A stretch of 64,000 nt of DNA from Rotaria macrura (Eukaryota > Rotifera > Eurotatoria > Philodinida > Philodinidae), in the NCBI GenBank assembly GCA_900239685.1, contig OENT01000003.1:124001-188000 (forward strand), given 5' to 3'. Position 1 is the stretch's first letter; each line of letters begins with the position of its first letter. The notes beneath the pieces were generated by a model. The model saw only the letters and a program-made list of their open reading frames with translations. It was not told where the DNA came from and made no database searches. A program made the translations under genes and the position numbers. This document shows positions 37,040 through 50,227 of this stretch, piece after piece.

Positions 37040-40000
37040 ATGAATATTGAACGGGAATTTCCTTTACATGTGGCCATATGGAATAATGATACAGATAAAT
37101 TGGCAGATTTGATTAAGCACAGTAAAGTAAGTAGTCTTTTGCATAAAGTGATTTGAGAGAAAGGAAATTTACTGTCCGGTTTGTTGTTTTTATGTCTATT
37201 AGAATCTTAAGCTAATTTCTCTTTGTGAATCTATTTGCACTAGTAGATACTTTTATTGTGTAAGCCTATATTGAACTTGAATGAATGTTTTGTTTCAGGA
37301 TCAAATCGAGCAACTTGATCCTCGTCATCGAACTCCTATTCAGTTAGCTGTGTGCTTGGGTCGAGTAGAAGCAACTCGATTATTAGCAAAGAATGATGCT
37401 GACTGTAATGTAGTGTCAAAAGATGGATGGAATTGTAAAGTTATTTTGCTCTTGTGTATGCTCAATGTGAGCTTCTTTTTACCTTTGGATTTCTTTAGTA
37501 ATGCAAGAAGCCATAGCAAATGGTAATCCGTCCTTAGTTAAACTTGTTATGAAATATCGTAATTATCAAAGAAACGTTCAACGTATTCGTGGTATTCCAG
37601 AATTATTACGAAAGTTAAAAGAGGTAGGATGAAGCATTCTGCTATTATTCCTATCAAAGTCAGAGTTTATTTATTTTTAGTCGCCAGGTATTTGACATGG
37701 AATTCACTTTATTTGATTGTTATTAGACATGTTTTAAATATTTATTGTAGATTTTTATGTTGAAATGAAATGGGAATTTTCAAGTTGGGGTAAGAAAAAC
37801 AATGCTTATTAAAAAACAAAGTTAGATATTAATTATGGTTTAATATTTAGTTCCTCTAGTCTCAAAACTTTGCCCGAATGATACATATAAAATTTACAAA
37901 AGTGGTGAGTGAAAGAGACATTTATTCCGAGTAAGAAGATTGATGAACTAGAGTAAACGATATATCGACTGTAATATGAACGATCTTCTCGATTGATTGT
38001 CCTTCTATACATAGTCAAATTACAATATGGATCTTTATATGAATTAATATGTTGTTTGAACGTCTGTAAAAAACTTGAAAATCATTCGTTAAGTCTGTAG
38101 GATCACTTTGTGTTACTGAAAATCTACTGTTAAATTAATAATCATGAGATCGACGAGAACATAATCGATGGATTAAAGTCGTCTGTTGTGCGAAAGAGTT
38201 TCGACGATGAAATCCAGATAAATTATTAATTCATTCTTTTGTGATTTCAAGGCCCTAATGTTAGAGTTGATACGACATTACTGGGTATTGAAGGCACGAA
38301 TTGGCAACGAGGCAATCGAACATTTATTTTTTCACTGTTAGGTAAAACCTTTGATTATTTTGATTTTTCTTATCATGAAATAATATTAATCGATTTAAAT
38401 TTAAGCTGATTGTGCGAAAATGATCGACATTGATCATGAAACAAAATCAGCCTATAGTGAAAACTTGAGCATACCTGGAGAAGAAGCAATTCTTCTTGAA
38501 CCAAATATGGAACAAATCGATAGTAAACTTATGTCACCAAATCTAACTGGTATGTCTACTCGTTGGATTCTATTTTGTCTCTTATTATAGTTCAAATCTG
38601 TTTTGTTTTTCAGTCTATCTTGATGTAGATAAAATTGAATTCGAACGGTAAGATAAAAGTAGAACACAGAAACGACATAGATGTGTTTTATTTATTTCTA
38701 GAAGTAAATCAGGTGTCTGGGGAATGCGTAATGAAAAAACTGACAATATTAACGGCTATCAATGTAAAGTTTATACAGCGAATAATTTTGAACTTGTAAC
38801 ACGTACTCGTATTGAGCATATGTCACCAGACGATCGAAAAGCTTACGAAGCTGGTCATTCATCGAATAGAAACTTTCTCGGTGGAGTTTTTAATTTTCTT
38901 GAATCATCAGCATCATCATCGAAAGCAACAGCAGCAGCAACAGCAGCAACTAATACGCCTACATCTAAGTCATCGAATGTATATTGAAATAATTCGAATG
39001 ATATTAATCTACATTTCTTTTTGTTTCTCGTCCGAAGGATTCATCAAAAAGTTCCAATCAAACACCAGTTACATTAGAAGAATATTTCAATAGTCGATTT
39101 GATCTTAAAAATCGAGATATTGGTCGATCACGTGAAGAAAATGTCAAAATTCAAACATTCAATGCTCAAATATCTCTCTGTGATGAATATCCACTTAGTC
39201 TTCAAGAGCAAATATTGCCTATTATCGATTTAATGGCAATCAGGTAGCTAATTCTAAATTATGTGAAATATAGTTTTATTCTTGTGTTCTTTCTATTTAA
39301 GTAATTCACACTTTAAAAAGCTACGTGACTTTGTTACACTTCAAATACCGAATGGATTTCCTGTTAAAATTCGTAAATCATGATATATCATTGCGTTTCT
39401 ATTATATAAGTGTATTCTTTTGTTTTACCTAGAAATTCCACTCTATCATGTTCTTACAGCTAAAGTAACGTTTGGTAATATACATGGCATTGATAGACCA
39501 ATTGATGGTGTATCAACCATAAAAGAAGATTCAATTACATTTTGTGCTGTTGATGAAAACATCTTTGCTGTACCAGCAGGATATCGACGTCAAGGTTCAT
39601 ACATTAAAAATATCAAAGATATTAATTAACACATTTCTTTTTTTTATTAGGCGAAGGTGAAGGATATCATCCGATGATGTACATGGATGATGATACCCTA
39701 TTACAAATGGCTATTGAAAGAAGTCTTCTTGATTCAAATGAAACGAATCCATCGAATGAGGGACAAAATTCATCCGATCAAGTTACACTCTACGAAGCTT
39801 TAGGTCACGCTGGAGCTCGTGGAAATCGGCAGGATACTAGCAGTCGCTATGTAGACTATGATTTGCAATGGTAAATTATTAAATTTCAAGATGATAGAGA
39901 GATGTTATATGTTTGTTTCTAGTGCTTTGGAAGCAAGTCTATTGGCATCAGGTTTAAGTGAAAATGAAATGAACGAAATTCGAAATCAAAATCAAAGTCA

Positions 40001-40556
40001 AACAGGAGGTGAAGTTTTATCAAAAGATTTGACAATGGCTATGGAATTATCGAAACGTGAAGAAGAAGCGCGACTTACTCGTTTACGTGAAGAAGACGAA
40101 GAACTTGAAAAAGTAAAGCTGTTCTAACATAACGCATAGTTTTTCCATCGAATAATCAGAACGACTCGTACAAATCTATCTATTGAATCTATTGAAAATG
40201 AATACAGTCTGTTGACAGCGATGAATATACACAAATACCTAGTCAGAGTGAGCAATATCATGGATCTAAAGCAACCCATATTAGGATTACCTATTCAAAT
40301 GAAAACATATTCTCTGGAATGTTGTTTATATAACAGGACAATGTCGATCGTTACATTAAGATAATATAAATTGAAAAAAGTCATTTTTGAAATGAATGTC
40401 ACACATACATCATCATGTACACACAATATCTAGAGCATATGCAAAGAAAACAGGAGGAAATAAAACAATAATTCATTAATCAAGCTTATTTTTAATTAAT
40501 TTTAATCTGTTCTATTTCAAATTTAGGTTCTCCAATTATCACTACAAGAAAAATAA
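37040..40556 (+). CDS. ANKRD13: ANKRD13-family ankyrin-repeat and ubiquitin-interacting-motif protein
   Basis: Sixteen coding exons: 37040-37126, 37299-37434, 37499-37623, 37681-37687, 37751-37789, 37851-37904, 38252-38341, 38406-38549, 38614-38647, 38702-38978, 39038-39243, 39302-39372, 39433-39594, 39651-39870, 39923-40112, 40527-40556; 623 aa against about 590 in human ANKRD13A. N-terminal ankyrin repeats (FPLHVAIWNNDTDKL; RTPIQLAVCLGRVEATRLL) precede the GPCR-chaperone region ([45 protein letters not shown]). Four ubiquitin-interacting motifs close the protein (DDTLLQMAIERSLLDS, DYDLQCALEASLLASG, DLTMAMELSKREE, EELEKVLQLSLQEK). The family binds Lys63-linked ubiquitin on endocytosed receptors at the plasma membrane and endosomes. 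Exon 4 is only 7 nt; the last exon encodes just the end of the fourth UIM after a 414-nt intron. The acceptor lies two bases before the ATG. Confidence 0.95.
37681..37687 (+). other. ANKRD13: 7-nt microexon of ANKRD13
   Basis: TCGCCAG sits between an acceptor (TTATTTTTAG ending at 37680) and a donor (GTATTT). With flanking exons it encodes the Ser-Pro of KLKE-SP-DFYVEMKW, matching the A-P of EAPDFYVQMKW in human ANKRD13A. Introns of 57 and 63 nt flank it. Skipping it would shift the frame. Confidence 0.88.
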
Positions 40557-40811
40557 GACAAACCAAATGCTTATCAACATAAATCAAACACGATCTCTTC
40601 TCTGTATAATACTATTAAAATGCGTTTCATTTTTTTTTCTTTTTACGCCAATTATTTAATTTCTAATCGTGAAAAAAGAACTGTTTTATTTTTCCTAATT
40701 TATTTGCCTATCGAGAAAACAATGAATAAAAAGCGCATGTAAACACATAATTCTTAATGAGATACTTATCATGTGACTTTTTAAATTTGATCTTCTTTTA
40801 AGATTTATAAA

Positions 40812-41381
40812 ATGTCACCGTCACCTAAGTCTCCTGAAGAAAAAACACTACCCGATACTGTAAACACATCAAACGATGAACTATCTCATCCAGAAATTCA
40901 TGCGCATCATGAACATGTAGCATCTACCGATGAATCAACAGCGAATTCTGACGATGATAATCATGTGAACAATCACTATGAAAATTTTAATGGATATTGT
41001 CTGTTACCACAAGACTCTGATATGACTCAACAGCAGGAACATGATGATAATACTGATGAGAGTGACAACGAAGATAAAGAATTTCTTCGTTTTGCTACTC
41101 TTCGATCGCAATCGTCGATGGACGAAAATAGAAATTTCAAAACAATTAACTCAAACCTTCATTCAAATGAATCGGTTTGGTCAACAAAACTAGAAAGTGA
41201 ATCGTTTCCTGTTGATGATGATAAAGCTAATTATATTAAAAATTTAATGGCATCAATAAAACTGCCTGAATCTAATATTCCAATATGGGCACAATACTGT
41301 ACAGAACAAGATTGGCAAGAGAAATTACGTGAAAGAATTTCTTGTCGACAAACAACATTATTTCTTAATGAAAAAAACTAA
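40812..41381 (+). CDS. MEA1: MEA1 (male-enhanced antigen 1)-like protein
   Basis: Single-exon 189-aa protein. The first two thirds are acidic and disordered (SDDD, DESDNEDKE) and contain NGYCLLPQDSD, comparable to the GYxxLxQD segment of MEA1. The C-terminal part carries the conserved block: DDKANYIKNLMASIKL, then NIPIWAQYCTEQDWQEKL and a basic end, which parallels human VKRTMAGVSLP...VPAWAREISDAQWE. MEA1 is a small conserved protein best known from testis; its molecular role is unclear. It begins 255 nt after ANKRD13, with an acceptor (TCTTTTAAG ending at 40801) ten bases before the ATG, and AATAAA at 41423. Confidence 0.85.
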   Translation: MSPSPKSPEEKTLPDTVNTSNDELSHPEIHAHHEHVASTDESTANSDDDNHVNNHYENFNGYCLLPQDSDMTQQQEHDDNTDESDNEDKEFLRFATLRSQSSMDENRNFKTINSNLHSNESVWSTKLESESFPVDDDKANYIKNLMASIKLPESNIPIWAQYCTEQDWQEKLRERISCRQTTLFLNEKN

Positions 41382-41422
41382 CAAAGAAATTGATCTGCTC
41401 CAATGTGTAAATTTTATTTTTT

Positions 41423-41428
41423 AATAAA
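41423..41428 (+). terminator. MEA1: Polyadenylation signal AATAAA of MEA1
   Basis: Canonical hexamer 42 nt after the stop codon. Confidence 0.65.
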
Positions 41429-41751
41429 GAAAAAACCTTTAACCACAGAAGGATTTCATATTGTTCTCATCTATGTGGCTTGTAATACGAGACGAAGAAG
41501 AAGAAGAAGAACGAGAGAGAAGGGGAAAGAAAGAAGCGAAAAAAGGTAATGGCTTGTTAGGGAGAGAAAAAAAACATACAAAAAAGAATAGCAACGTATA
41601 TATAGACATAATCACATCGCTTTGTTTTTTGTTCGATCTTTTAACGGCATTCAGGATTTAGATTATCAGTAGAAATTCACTTGAAACACTTGTTTGCTTA
41701 CATAGCGTTTCTTTAACACGACAACAATAATAGCAACAATAAAAACATCCC

Positions 41752-44278
41752 ATGTCTACTGTTACCACTAAGGTAAAGTAAAATCTATATAAGTCTTACG
41801 TATTATATATATATATATTACTAAACGATATAAATAATATTAAGAATCATTAGAAAATAAAGAAGAACGAATAAAAGTATTTTTCTATTCGATAATTCCG
41901 TCAAAAATATAATGACACTATGTTCAAAAGGTGGAGGCCGAAAACGACAGAGAATAGAACTAATGAAATTGGACAATTATATTGATGGCATGCATGCAAA
42001 TAGGACGACTACCATTACTGTATTTATATATCTTTTAATAGTTACTTGGCTAGTCCCTTGAGATTTGCGCATGCCTTTAGTTTTTGTGCCATCGACAAAA
42101 TCAAAAAGAACCATTCTTGATTATGAGTTTTTTTTTCTCATATATAGGTCATTTATCATCAAGAGAGAGTGGGGGAAAGAAAGTAATAACCACTTAAAGT
42201 TTCTGAGTTCAACTCAATGTAATAACAAGTCATTGTCCTTCATGTGGCCTATATTTGCTCAGCTTACTTTTCTCTTTTTTTTATTCTTCCGGTTTTGTTA
42301 ATAGTGCGCGTATGCATGTTTGTGTGCTCATGGATGAGATCAAGCGCAAATTTGTAATCCATGAGTTGAATAGAGCCAATCAAAGTCTTTTTTTTAATAC
42401 TTTTTACAGTCCTCATCTGTGTCACGACCATATATTGGAGCACGACGTAATCGAAATTATATCAACAATAACTTGAACTCGTCATCATTATCGAGCGATT
42501 ATTTTTCTTCAACGACTCCTACATCTAAGTCGACTGAAACAATTCAAGTTGATGAGGAAAATAAAACTATTGATTTATCTAATAAAAACCTAGCCGACTT
42601 TTCACAAACACGAAACCAAGAGCGGCTTTCGCCGAAGAACTTCTTTTCAACGAGCCTACAAGACGAACAACAACTACTTCTGCAAGACAACCAGAAAGCA
42701 AAAGGGTATTTGCCGGCATCATCATCTCCCTCACTTCTTCTCTCTCCAACTATTCACAATGTTACATCCGTATCTGTCGATGACCATTCACATTCTTCTT
42801 TCGTTGAAGAACAGGAAGATTTTCATAACCCTCTTCCTCAATACCCACAAAAATCATGCTGGCAACCATTGAATACTGGAAAAGAAAATAATCAAGTATT
42901 AACTTCACAAAAATTTGAGCCACAAACAGAAGAAGAAGAACAAAAACAAAGACATTCATTAACAAGTTCTTTCTCTGTTCACAATCAAAATTTTGAATTA
43001 AGTGACGTACAGGAAGAAAGCAGTTCATTTTCATCATCATACTCGTTAACTGACACGATCACAGAAAATAATAACAACGAAAATCAACCTTACCTGTTAT
43101 CATCAACCCCAATACTCCCTCCTCTTTCATCTTACAGTCCAATAACAGGCAACCAAATCTTCTCAGCTTTATTATCGGACAAAGACAAAAATACCAAAGC
43201 ATCACCTTTCCCATTAGATAGTTTAACAGATCATTCGTCTACGATATCAACTGTTGGTTTAATGACTGATCTTCGACATAAGGTTGATGCTTGTCGATTA
43301 AACAATATGTCATCACGAAATTCATCAAGCACAGGTATGGGTACCGTAATAATGCATCCGTACGATCAAAGTATCAGCGATCAAGGCAATAAATACATAA
43401 TACAACTTAGAACAGACGAATATCAAGAAAATGACTTTACAATACAACCACGTTATTCACTTAATCAATTAATTGTCAATGCTAAACATCGCGAAGAAGA
43501 CCATTTAGGTGGTTATGTACATCGTGAATTACGAAAAATATTCAGCATTCCAAAACACATCGATTTGAATCGTTTTACATATTCATATGATAAGAATACA
43601 CAAGAATTAACTATTGAAATGCCATCAATAGAAAAAGTATCAACAACAAGTGAAAGTCACAATAATTCATCAGTGATTTCACCTACATGTAATACAACAA
43701 CATCAACAACTTATTCTTCGGGAAATACGAAACCATCAAATGATGATAATATATTATCAATGGTTTCAAATCGTTCGAATCACTATTATGATAGTATTAA
43801 TACAAGTGGTTTGGGAACAACAGCAAATGATACTGGAACGATGCCAAATTCAAATCTAGTTAGTGGACGAATTTATAAATCATCCATTGATAATACAAAA
43901 CCATTCGATTTCGATCTGTTTCACCGTTCTATTTTTCGACCACAAATCGTTCGAGCAACATGCGATAATAACAATAATGATAGAAAACTAACTATGTCTT
44001 TAGATTTAAGTGATTATCAAGCGGAAGACATTAAAATATCTGTTAAAGATCATGAATTAATAGTTAAAGCTGAGAAAAAACTTGAAACTGATACACGTAA
44101 ATCTCGAACATCATTTTATCAATCAACTAGTTTACCACCACAAACAGATGTTGAACATCTTCAATCAAATTATATCGATGGAAAATTAATTATTGAGGCC
44201 CCTTACCTTGATCAAAATGATGCTGAACGAAGACTTGTCGGTACTAATAATAATACTAATTTAGGAAAGAATTGGTAA
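41752..44278 (+). CDS. Small heat-shock protein-like protein with two alpha-crystallin domains
   Basis: Exon 1 (41752-41772) encodes MSTVTTK and splices in phase 0 to exon 2 (42410-44278); 629 aa. The N-terminal half is Ser/Gln/Glu-rich and disordered. A first, divergent alpha-crystallin domain lies at about 43400-43640 (FTIQPRYSLNQLIVNAKH ... LGGYVHRELRKIFSIP ... DKNTQELTIEMP), preserving the G/YxHRExxRxxxIP core pattern. A second lies at about 43960-44215 (LTMSLDLSDYQAEDIKISV, HELIVKAEKK, YIDGKLIIEAPYL), where the usual ExxRxxxLP is eroded. Tandem crystallin domains and about three times normal length are unusual for this holdase chaperone family, though two-domain members are known in tapeworms and other animals. 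The stop codon overlaps a donor-like GTAAGA, so an alternative 3' exon is possible. Confidence 0.85.
41773..42409 (+). other. 637-nt first intron of the sHSP-like gene
   Basis: Phase-0 intron, GTAAAG to TTTTTACAG. A TA tract lies near 41805-41820. No coding content supported. Confidence 0.75.
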
Positions 44279-47200
44279 GATCTGTCGTGCATTGTGCTAA
44301 CATAAATGATTAATTAAAAAAATATTAATGTTGTGTCTCACTCATCTCATACATAGTAATAATCTTGTATGCTTTTTCTTAGTTTACATTAACATGTGTT
44401 ACGTGTCATATCTAATTCTAAACAATATGCATTAATATATGTAACCGTTTGTGTTTGTTGCTTATAATTAATTCGTCTTTTTTTTTGTGTGCATTACATA
44501 GATTTATTATTGACACTTGAATTTAGCCATGGATTTTAACCTAATGAGTTGCATTCTACGTACAGTATTTGTGTTTTTTTAAATAGAATAAAACGAAGAA
44601 GAAAGTTACACATTCCACTGTAATTTCATTTAATCAATCCCAAGGCTAGTATTCTTTATATCTCAAGGATTAATCTTGCATATCTGCTTCTTGCTGCATA
44701 CTTATATAAGCGAAAGACATAGAGAGTGATTAACTTCAAGGTATGATTATATTTCGTCGTACTGTGTAAAAGAAGAGCTTGTTTCAAACATACATATATT
44801 CAATCCATTGGCAAACAGATATGTAGATTCATGTATGGAAGTATTAATATGAAGATCGATGTTCATAAAAGCCTTTGTGAGACTTAATTTCACCGGTTTT
44901 CTTTTTTTTTGTTCTTGGTTATATTATCATGCATGTATGTATTCAATATTTTAGGCAAACAGTAACTGAATCCCAAAAGAAAGTAACCGACGATGATCTT
45001 TATCAACAACGAACAGAGACAATGATTGAATTCATTCGTTGTCGTCGACTTTGATCTTGTTGTACAAGTTTTTGTACAATCAATCACATTAAACTTTCAT
45101 GCGTATACAGTAATGAAGCAAAAGAAAAGAAACAAATGATTTATCTACTAATGTTTCCTTACGCACATATTCGCATGAATACAACAGAATCGCTGTTGTA
45201 CTGCGTTTCTTTTATTGTTCTCCTATTTTTTCTCTAGAAAACATTCGATCTACATTGTCACTTGAAAGAAAAACAAGGAACAAAGGCACATGAACAAATA
45301 TTTACCATCGCTACTGCACACACCTCAACTATCAAAGATATTTTGTCTAGATAAAAAGCTCTAATACCGCCATTGGAGAAAGTCTAATCAGATTGATTGC
45401 CATAAATAAATAAACATATTTTGTCAATTAAGATAGCTATTTCAGCTTTACTTCGATATTTTGTAGTCATGAAACAGGGTTTTGATTCTGATATACGTAA
45501 ATGAAAATGTTCTAATAATTCACTGACATTCTGTGAATGATTAGATTTATCATGAGACCGTACAGAGAAAAAAAAACATTCAGATACATAGAACAGTAAG
45601 AAGGATGAGTGAGTGAATGAGTGAATACTAAACGAACAGAACGAGAACAATTGCATGTATTTGAATATTTAGATACTTCCTACAAGTAATTTCCCTTCCT
45701 TCGTATCATCCGTCACTCCTTCCCCTTCGAACTTGTTCTCCTTTATTTTGCATGTAAACCACTTTTACTACAATTAATCATATCAATCCAGATAAACATG
45801 AATCATTTGTTGAAACAATTGAAGATCATACCAATGCGAAACAATTATTTCTTCAAATTATAGTACTATCGTCCTTAAATTTTCGATTGGCATCAGTATT
45901 GAACTTCATTTTTTTTAATGTTTACTGTTATTTACACAATAAAGCTGCATAGATCTTTTTTTCAGAACTTTAGGCGTTCGAAAAATTAATATATCACTCT
46001 TATTTATTACGTGCGTACTTGAATCTTCTTATTGCAGTTCTATGTCTAGACAAATTAATTGAATGAACTGTTATGTATCTAATAATAGAGGCAGGATGGA
46101 TAATATCTTTGGTCGAACAAACTCTTTGCAGACAATGCTTTTATAACACTGTTTATGAAAGTAAGAAAAAGCATTCGTTAAAACAAAACAAGTATGGATA
46201 TAGAAAAAGGACGATCCATACAATTCTTCTCTACACTTCTTCTATGAATAAACACTGATTGTGATAGATATGAACTAGAGCACCAAATAAATAAACATGA
46301 CTTGTGATTTTATATGAAAGATTCTATCGGGATCGTAAAAGTTCATTGTATATATGTTCTAAAACGTTCTTGATTCATAAATGTTCATTTAGTGATAGTC
46401 ACTCATAGACATATTCCATAAATAAGAAAAGCGGGAACGTATGTAATTCAAATGTATTTTGCATTCAATGCTCCGATTCAAGTATATAAGTTACAAATGT
46501 AATTAATGCAACAGAAAAAAATGGAAAATCTGTTCGAATATCTGTCGTAAACATTTGACAGAAGTGCAGTTAATCATTGAGTGTTTTTTATTATATCAAT
46601 TCACTGAGAGTATGGTGAAAGAGTTGTTCAAATCGACCAACCTCAACCGCACATGTTAGTTATAATATACTTACCTGTAGGGTAGATATGAGCTTTTACT
46701 CGGTTAAAATTTTCCTTTTCTGTTAATTTTATTACTTTTCTTTTGTATTAAATTCTGTCGTTTGTTCTTTCTCGATTCAATCTCATAATAAGAGTAATCT
46801 AGTAAAAATACCTATAGAAATGAAACAAAGTAAGACTAATTTTATCGTTAGTTTACGACTAACGAGTTATGATTATTTTTCTTTGTTATAGTTTTTATCG
46901 ATGTGTTTCCCAAAAGAAACAAAACAGCATGTCATTGAGTTATGTGTAAAAATAGTTTTCATATTGGATATTTATATGCATTTTAAAAAGTGGAACAAGT
47001 AAAGAAAATTGTTAACTGATATTAATACGGTTTCAGTACGAGACATCGTTTACGTAGTATAGTAAGAGAAGTATCGTCGAATAGTGTTCTGTCTTTTTTT
47101 GCGTGGAACTGATATCTATTAAAACAATACATCGTTGAATTTATCAATATTTAGTTCGTGATAAATATAATTCAAATAATTTTTATTTTCTTGTAAATAT

Positions 47201-47937
47201 TTTCTTGACTATGTAAAATATATGATTATTAAGCGTATAATTAACTGAAACGTTATATATATAATATAATAGTTAAGCGGTATCGTACTCCTCAACTCTG
47301 TATACTTTGATTAAAAATAAAGCAAGAAGTACAATCATACGTTTGTCAAGGTCCAATGTCGAGGGAAAAAAGTAAAGTTCATGTATTATATGTTTTCAAG
47401 GAGCATTCACATATATTTTTATTAGCCAAAAGCTATAGCGGTTCAATGCATGCTTTTGTGACACCCACCTACACAATGAATATATGCTTTTGCATTAAAA
47501 CACGTCCGTCATTCTTGATTGTTCGTGTAGATGACAAATGTGTCGATCATTCACTAGTAACATATACTATTCTTGGCCTCACATACACATTGGGCTGCAC
47601 TATTTTTTTCCTTCTTATCTTCGATCTAGCATTAATCTAGAACTACTTTTCATCGCTGTCTTCTTCCAATTCCTAGAAGAGATATACAATAATGGTAGTT
47701 TCATCCATGTATTTTACTTCATACATCAGAAAAAAAGCATCAGAAGAAAATATCTCGCTTTACTTTGTTAGGATTGTAGTGATAAATCAATTTCAATAGA
47801 TCCTATTTTCTAAAAAGGCAGAGACGTTCATAATCACTACGGTCTTCTTTGTTCTTCTTCCTGGGTATTTTCTTAAGTGCGTATAGATTATGTATGAAGA
47901 GCAAAATAACGATGTTGGTTTAATTGATTCAATCATT

Positions 47938-47972
47938 CCATTCATTCATTCATTCATTCATTCATTCATTCA
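47938..47972. repeat. (ATTC)n tetranucleotide microsatellite
   Basis: About eight uninterrupted CATT/ATTC units. Confidence 0.9.
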
Positions 47973-48984
47973 TCTATTCTATTTATTCAACAAGAATTCG
48001 CAAAAAAATAAAGAAATCAATATTACGTAAGTTTAAGTAAATCTCAGATAATATTCTCAACAATGATGTTTCTATTAATGTTTCTTGTTGTCCAACCTTC
48101 AGTCAATCGGCACATTTGTATGTAGAATATGGGTAATGCAATCTATCTAGTGATATGATACACTGACAAGGGTACATTACTATAGTAGCGAGGAAAAAAA
48201 AGGAGGAGAATGATGATTTACTGGAAAAGGAAGATGTTTTTCTTTGGAAAAACAATATGTATCTATGGAAGTACAGTATAGATGACAGAATCAAATCTCT
48301 GTCATCAATGACGTCTCTCGTAATTCGCATTAGAATCAACGAGGCATACGATGCTCTACGGTAAATATTATCAGTAGATTTTTCTCAGGACTGAAAGTAA
48401 GTTAGGATTTCATGTCGAATAAGACATGCTTATTTAGTAATTATCTTCGAATGGATAAATTTGAATAATAGTTAAAATATTACATGGAGCGAGAAAACAA
48501 ATAAGCCTTAATATAGCCGATGTATTAGTGAGGTTTTTTAACATCAATAAGTGTTTTTTTCATATGTTGACTAACAAATTAATTATAAAAATAACATTTC
48601 ACTATGACGTGAAGTAATAACTATTAGGTGCTTCGTTCTCGAATTGATAGGAGAAGTTAATATGCATACGCAAATAGAAGAAAGTTTTTTTTCTAATAAA
48701 ATAACACATCTTAATAGCAAAAAGCCTTATGATCCGGAAATAAAATGTGAGTATAAAAGAAGGCAAAAAGAAACGAGGAGAATGGAAAGAAAAAAGTGTA
48801 AAAAAAGAAAGATGTCTAAGCTTTTAACGAGATGACAAACACATAGGATGCATAATATTCATTCTGCTAATAAACTCAAGGTAGATATAATACGACTATT
48901 TTTCTTTTGTGTGTTTTTCATTTCTATTTTAAAGAAAAGCAAGCTACTTATATAGATGATCACTAGCGCATATATGAGTCGTTC

Positions 48985-49011
48985 TTTCTCTCTCTCTCTC
49001 TCTCTCTCTCT
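48985..49011. repeat. (CT)n microsatellite
   Basis: About thirteen uninterrupted CT units in an intergenic stretch. Confidence 0.9.
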
Positions 49012-49188
49012 GTTGCAATAAAAAATGTATGATACTTGATCTCAGAAAAACAATATTATATATTGAAGTAAGATGATGTGCATGAATATGTTCTCACATA
49101 AACTAGCACTTAGTGTACGATTTACCGGTATTCATAGATGGATGTAAAGCATCGAAAAAATTTGTAGAAACTGCCGTTTTTTTGTGTT

Positions 49189-49208
49189 GATATATATATA
49201 TATATATA
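49189..49208. repeat. (TA)n microsatellite
   Basis: About ten uninterrupted TA units. Confidence 0.85.
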
Positions 49209-50227
49209 TGATGTTGATCGTATTTTTTATGATTTGAATTCTGAGTGATAGAAAGAAAAATGATAAGTTCATATGCTAGAGAAATCATTGTAATTGAGAC
49301 GAGTCGCAATAGAGATGTTCCACAATGATCGTAAATGTCTGTCAATCTGTGAAGATATAGATTGACAGAAGAATAGTATATAGACAAAACAATTTAATTC
49401 AATATATTACAATAGGTTTTCAACTATATAATTATAATAGAGTTTCCTTCTTGTTTTATCACTATTCACTCTAGCCGTCTGGTAAAATACGGGTTTTACA
49501 TTGACACAACGCATAATGACTTGCGATTCTGTTGAGAATTGACCTTTTCGATGTTTATCTATCATGAAAAACAATTGCTTTCGACGAAAAATAACTAAGA
49601 CAGAAAATAAACCAATAGAAAAATATAATACAGCAAAATACGATGATTTGAGTAAAAATTAAGAATAATCACGTGCGTAGGAAGAAAAAGTACTATCTCT
49701 GTATAAAAGCTTTTCTTCAAGCTTCACAACTATGCTATACAAATGATTAGATACTAGTCTAGGTTTTGTTTTTGTTTTACTAGATCTATCCATTTAGTAA
49801 TGGGTTTTTATTTAATTTTTCTTTTGTATTTCTTGATCACACGAAACAATGGAATAGGAAGAGAACCTATTTTCAGCTTTTTCTTCTTCGCCTCATCCGC
49901 TATGCCAATCTATATGATAAAGCAAGAATGAAAGAAATATTTGAGTGATTATTTTTGTCCTCTATATGTGCTAATGAGAAATAGTAGTGAGAATATTTTC
50001 TGTTGATGTCTCTATTTATTTTAGATATGGATTCGGTATTTCTGTGAAGAAATTCATTGACAGAATGTACGATAAGATTAACAACATATTTCAATTTATT
50101 ACTGCTGTTGTCCAACAATTGTAATCGTCGAACAACAGAAGGACTTATTGTATGCGCAAAATTGTTGTTCTATTGATCATGTGTTGTTGTCAACAAAAGA
50201 AAAGTCTGGGAAGCATATTGAATAAGA

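Larger units (their letters stand above)
44279..50227. other. 6-kb gene-poor region
   Basis: No complete gene supported on either strand. One exon-like frame follows an acceptor at 45791 (DKHESFVETIEDHTNAKQ and onward). Simple repeats at 47938-47972 (ATTC), 48985-49011 (CT) and 49189-49208 (TA). Confidence 0.5.

Noticed and set aside
42762-43040. Minus-strand frame opposite the sHSP exon
   Set aside because: Shadow of the plus-strand coding sequence, which has recognised domains.
46073-47771. Short plus-strand frames in the 44-50 kb desert
   Set aside because: Each starts and stops without plausible splice partners; overlapping frames have equal quality, as expected for noncoding AT-rich sequence.
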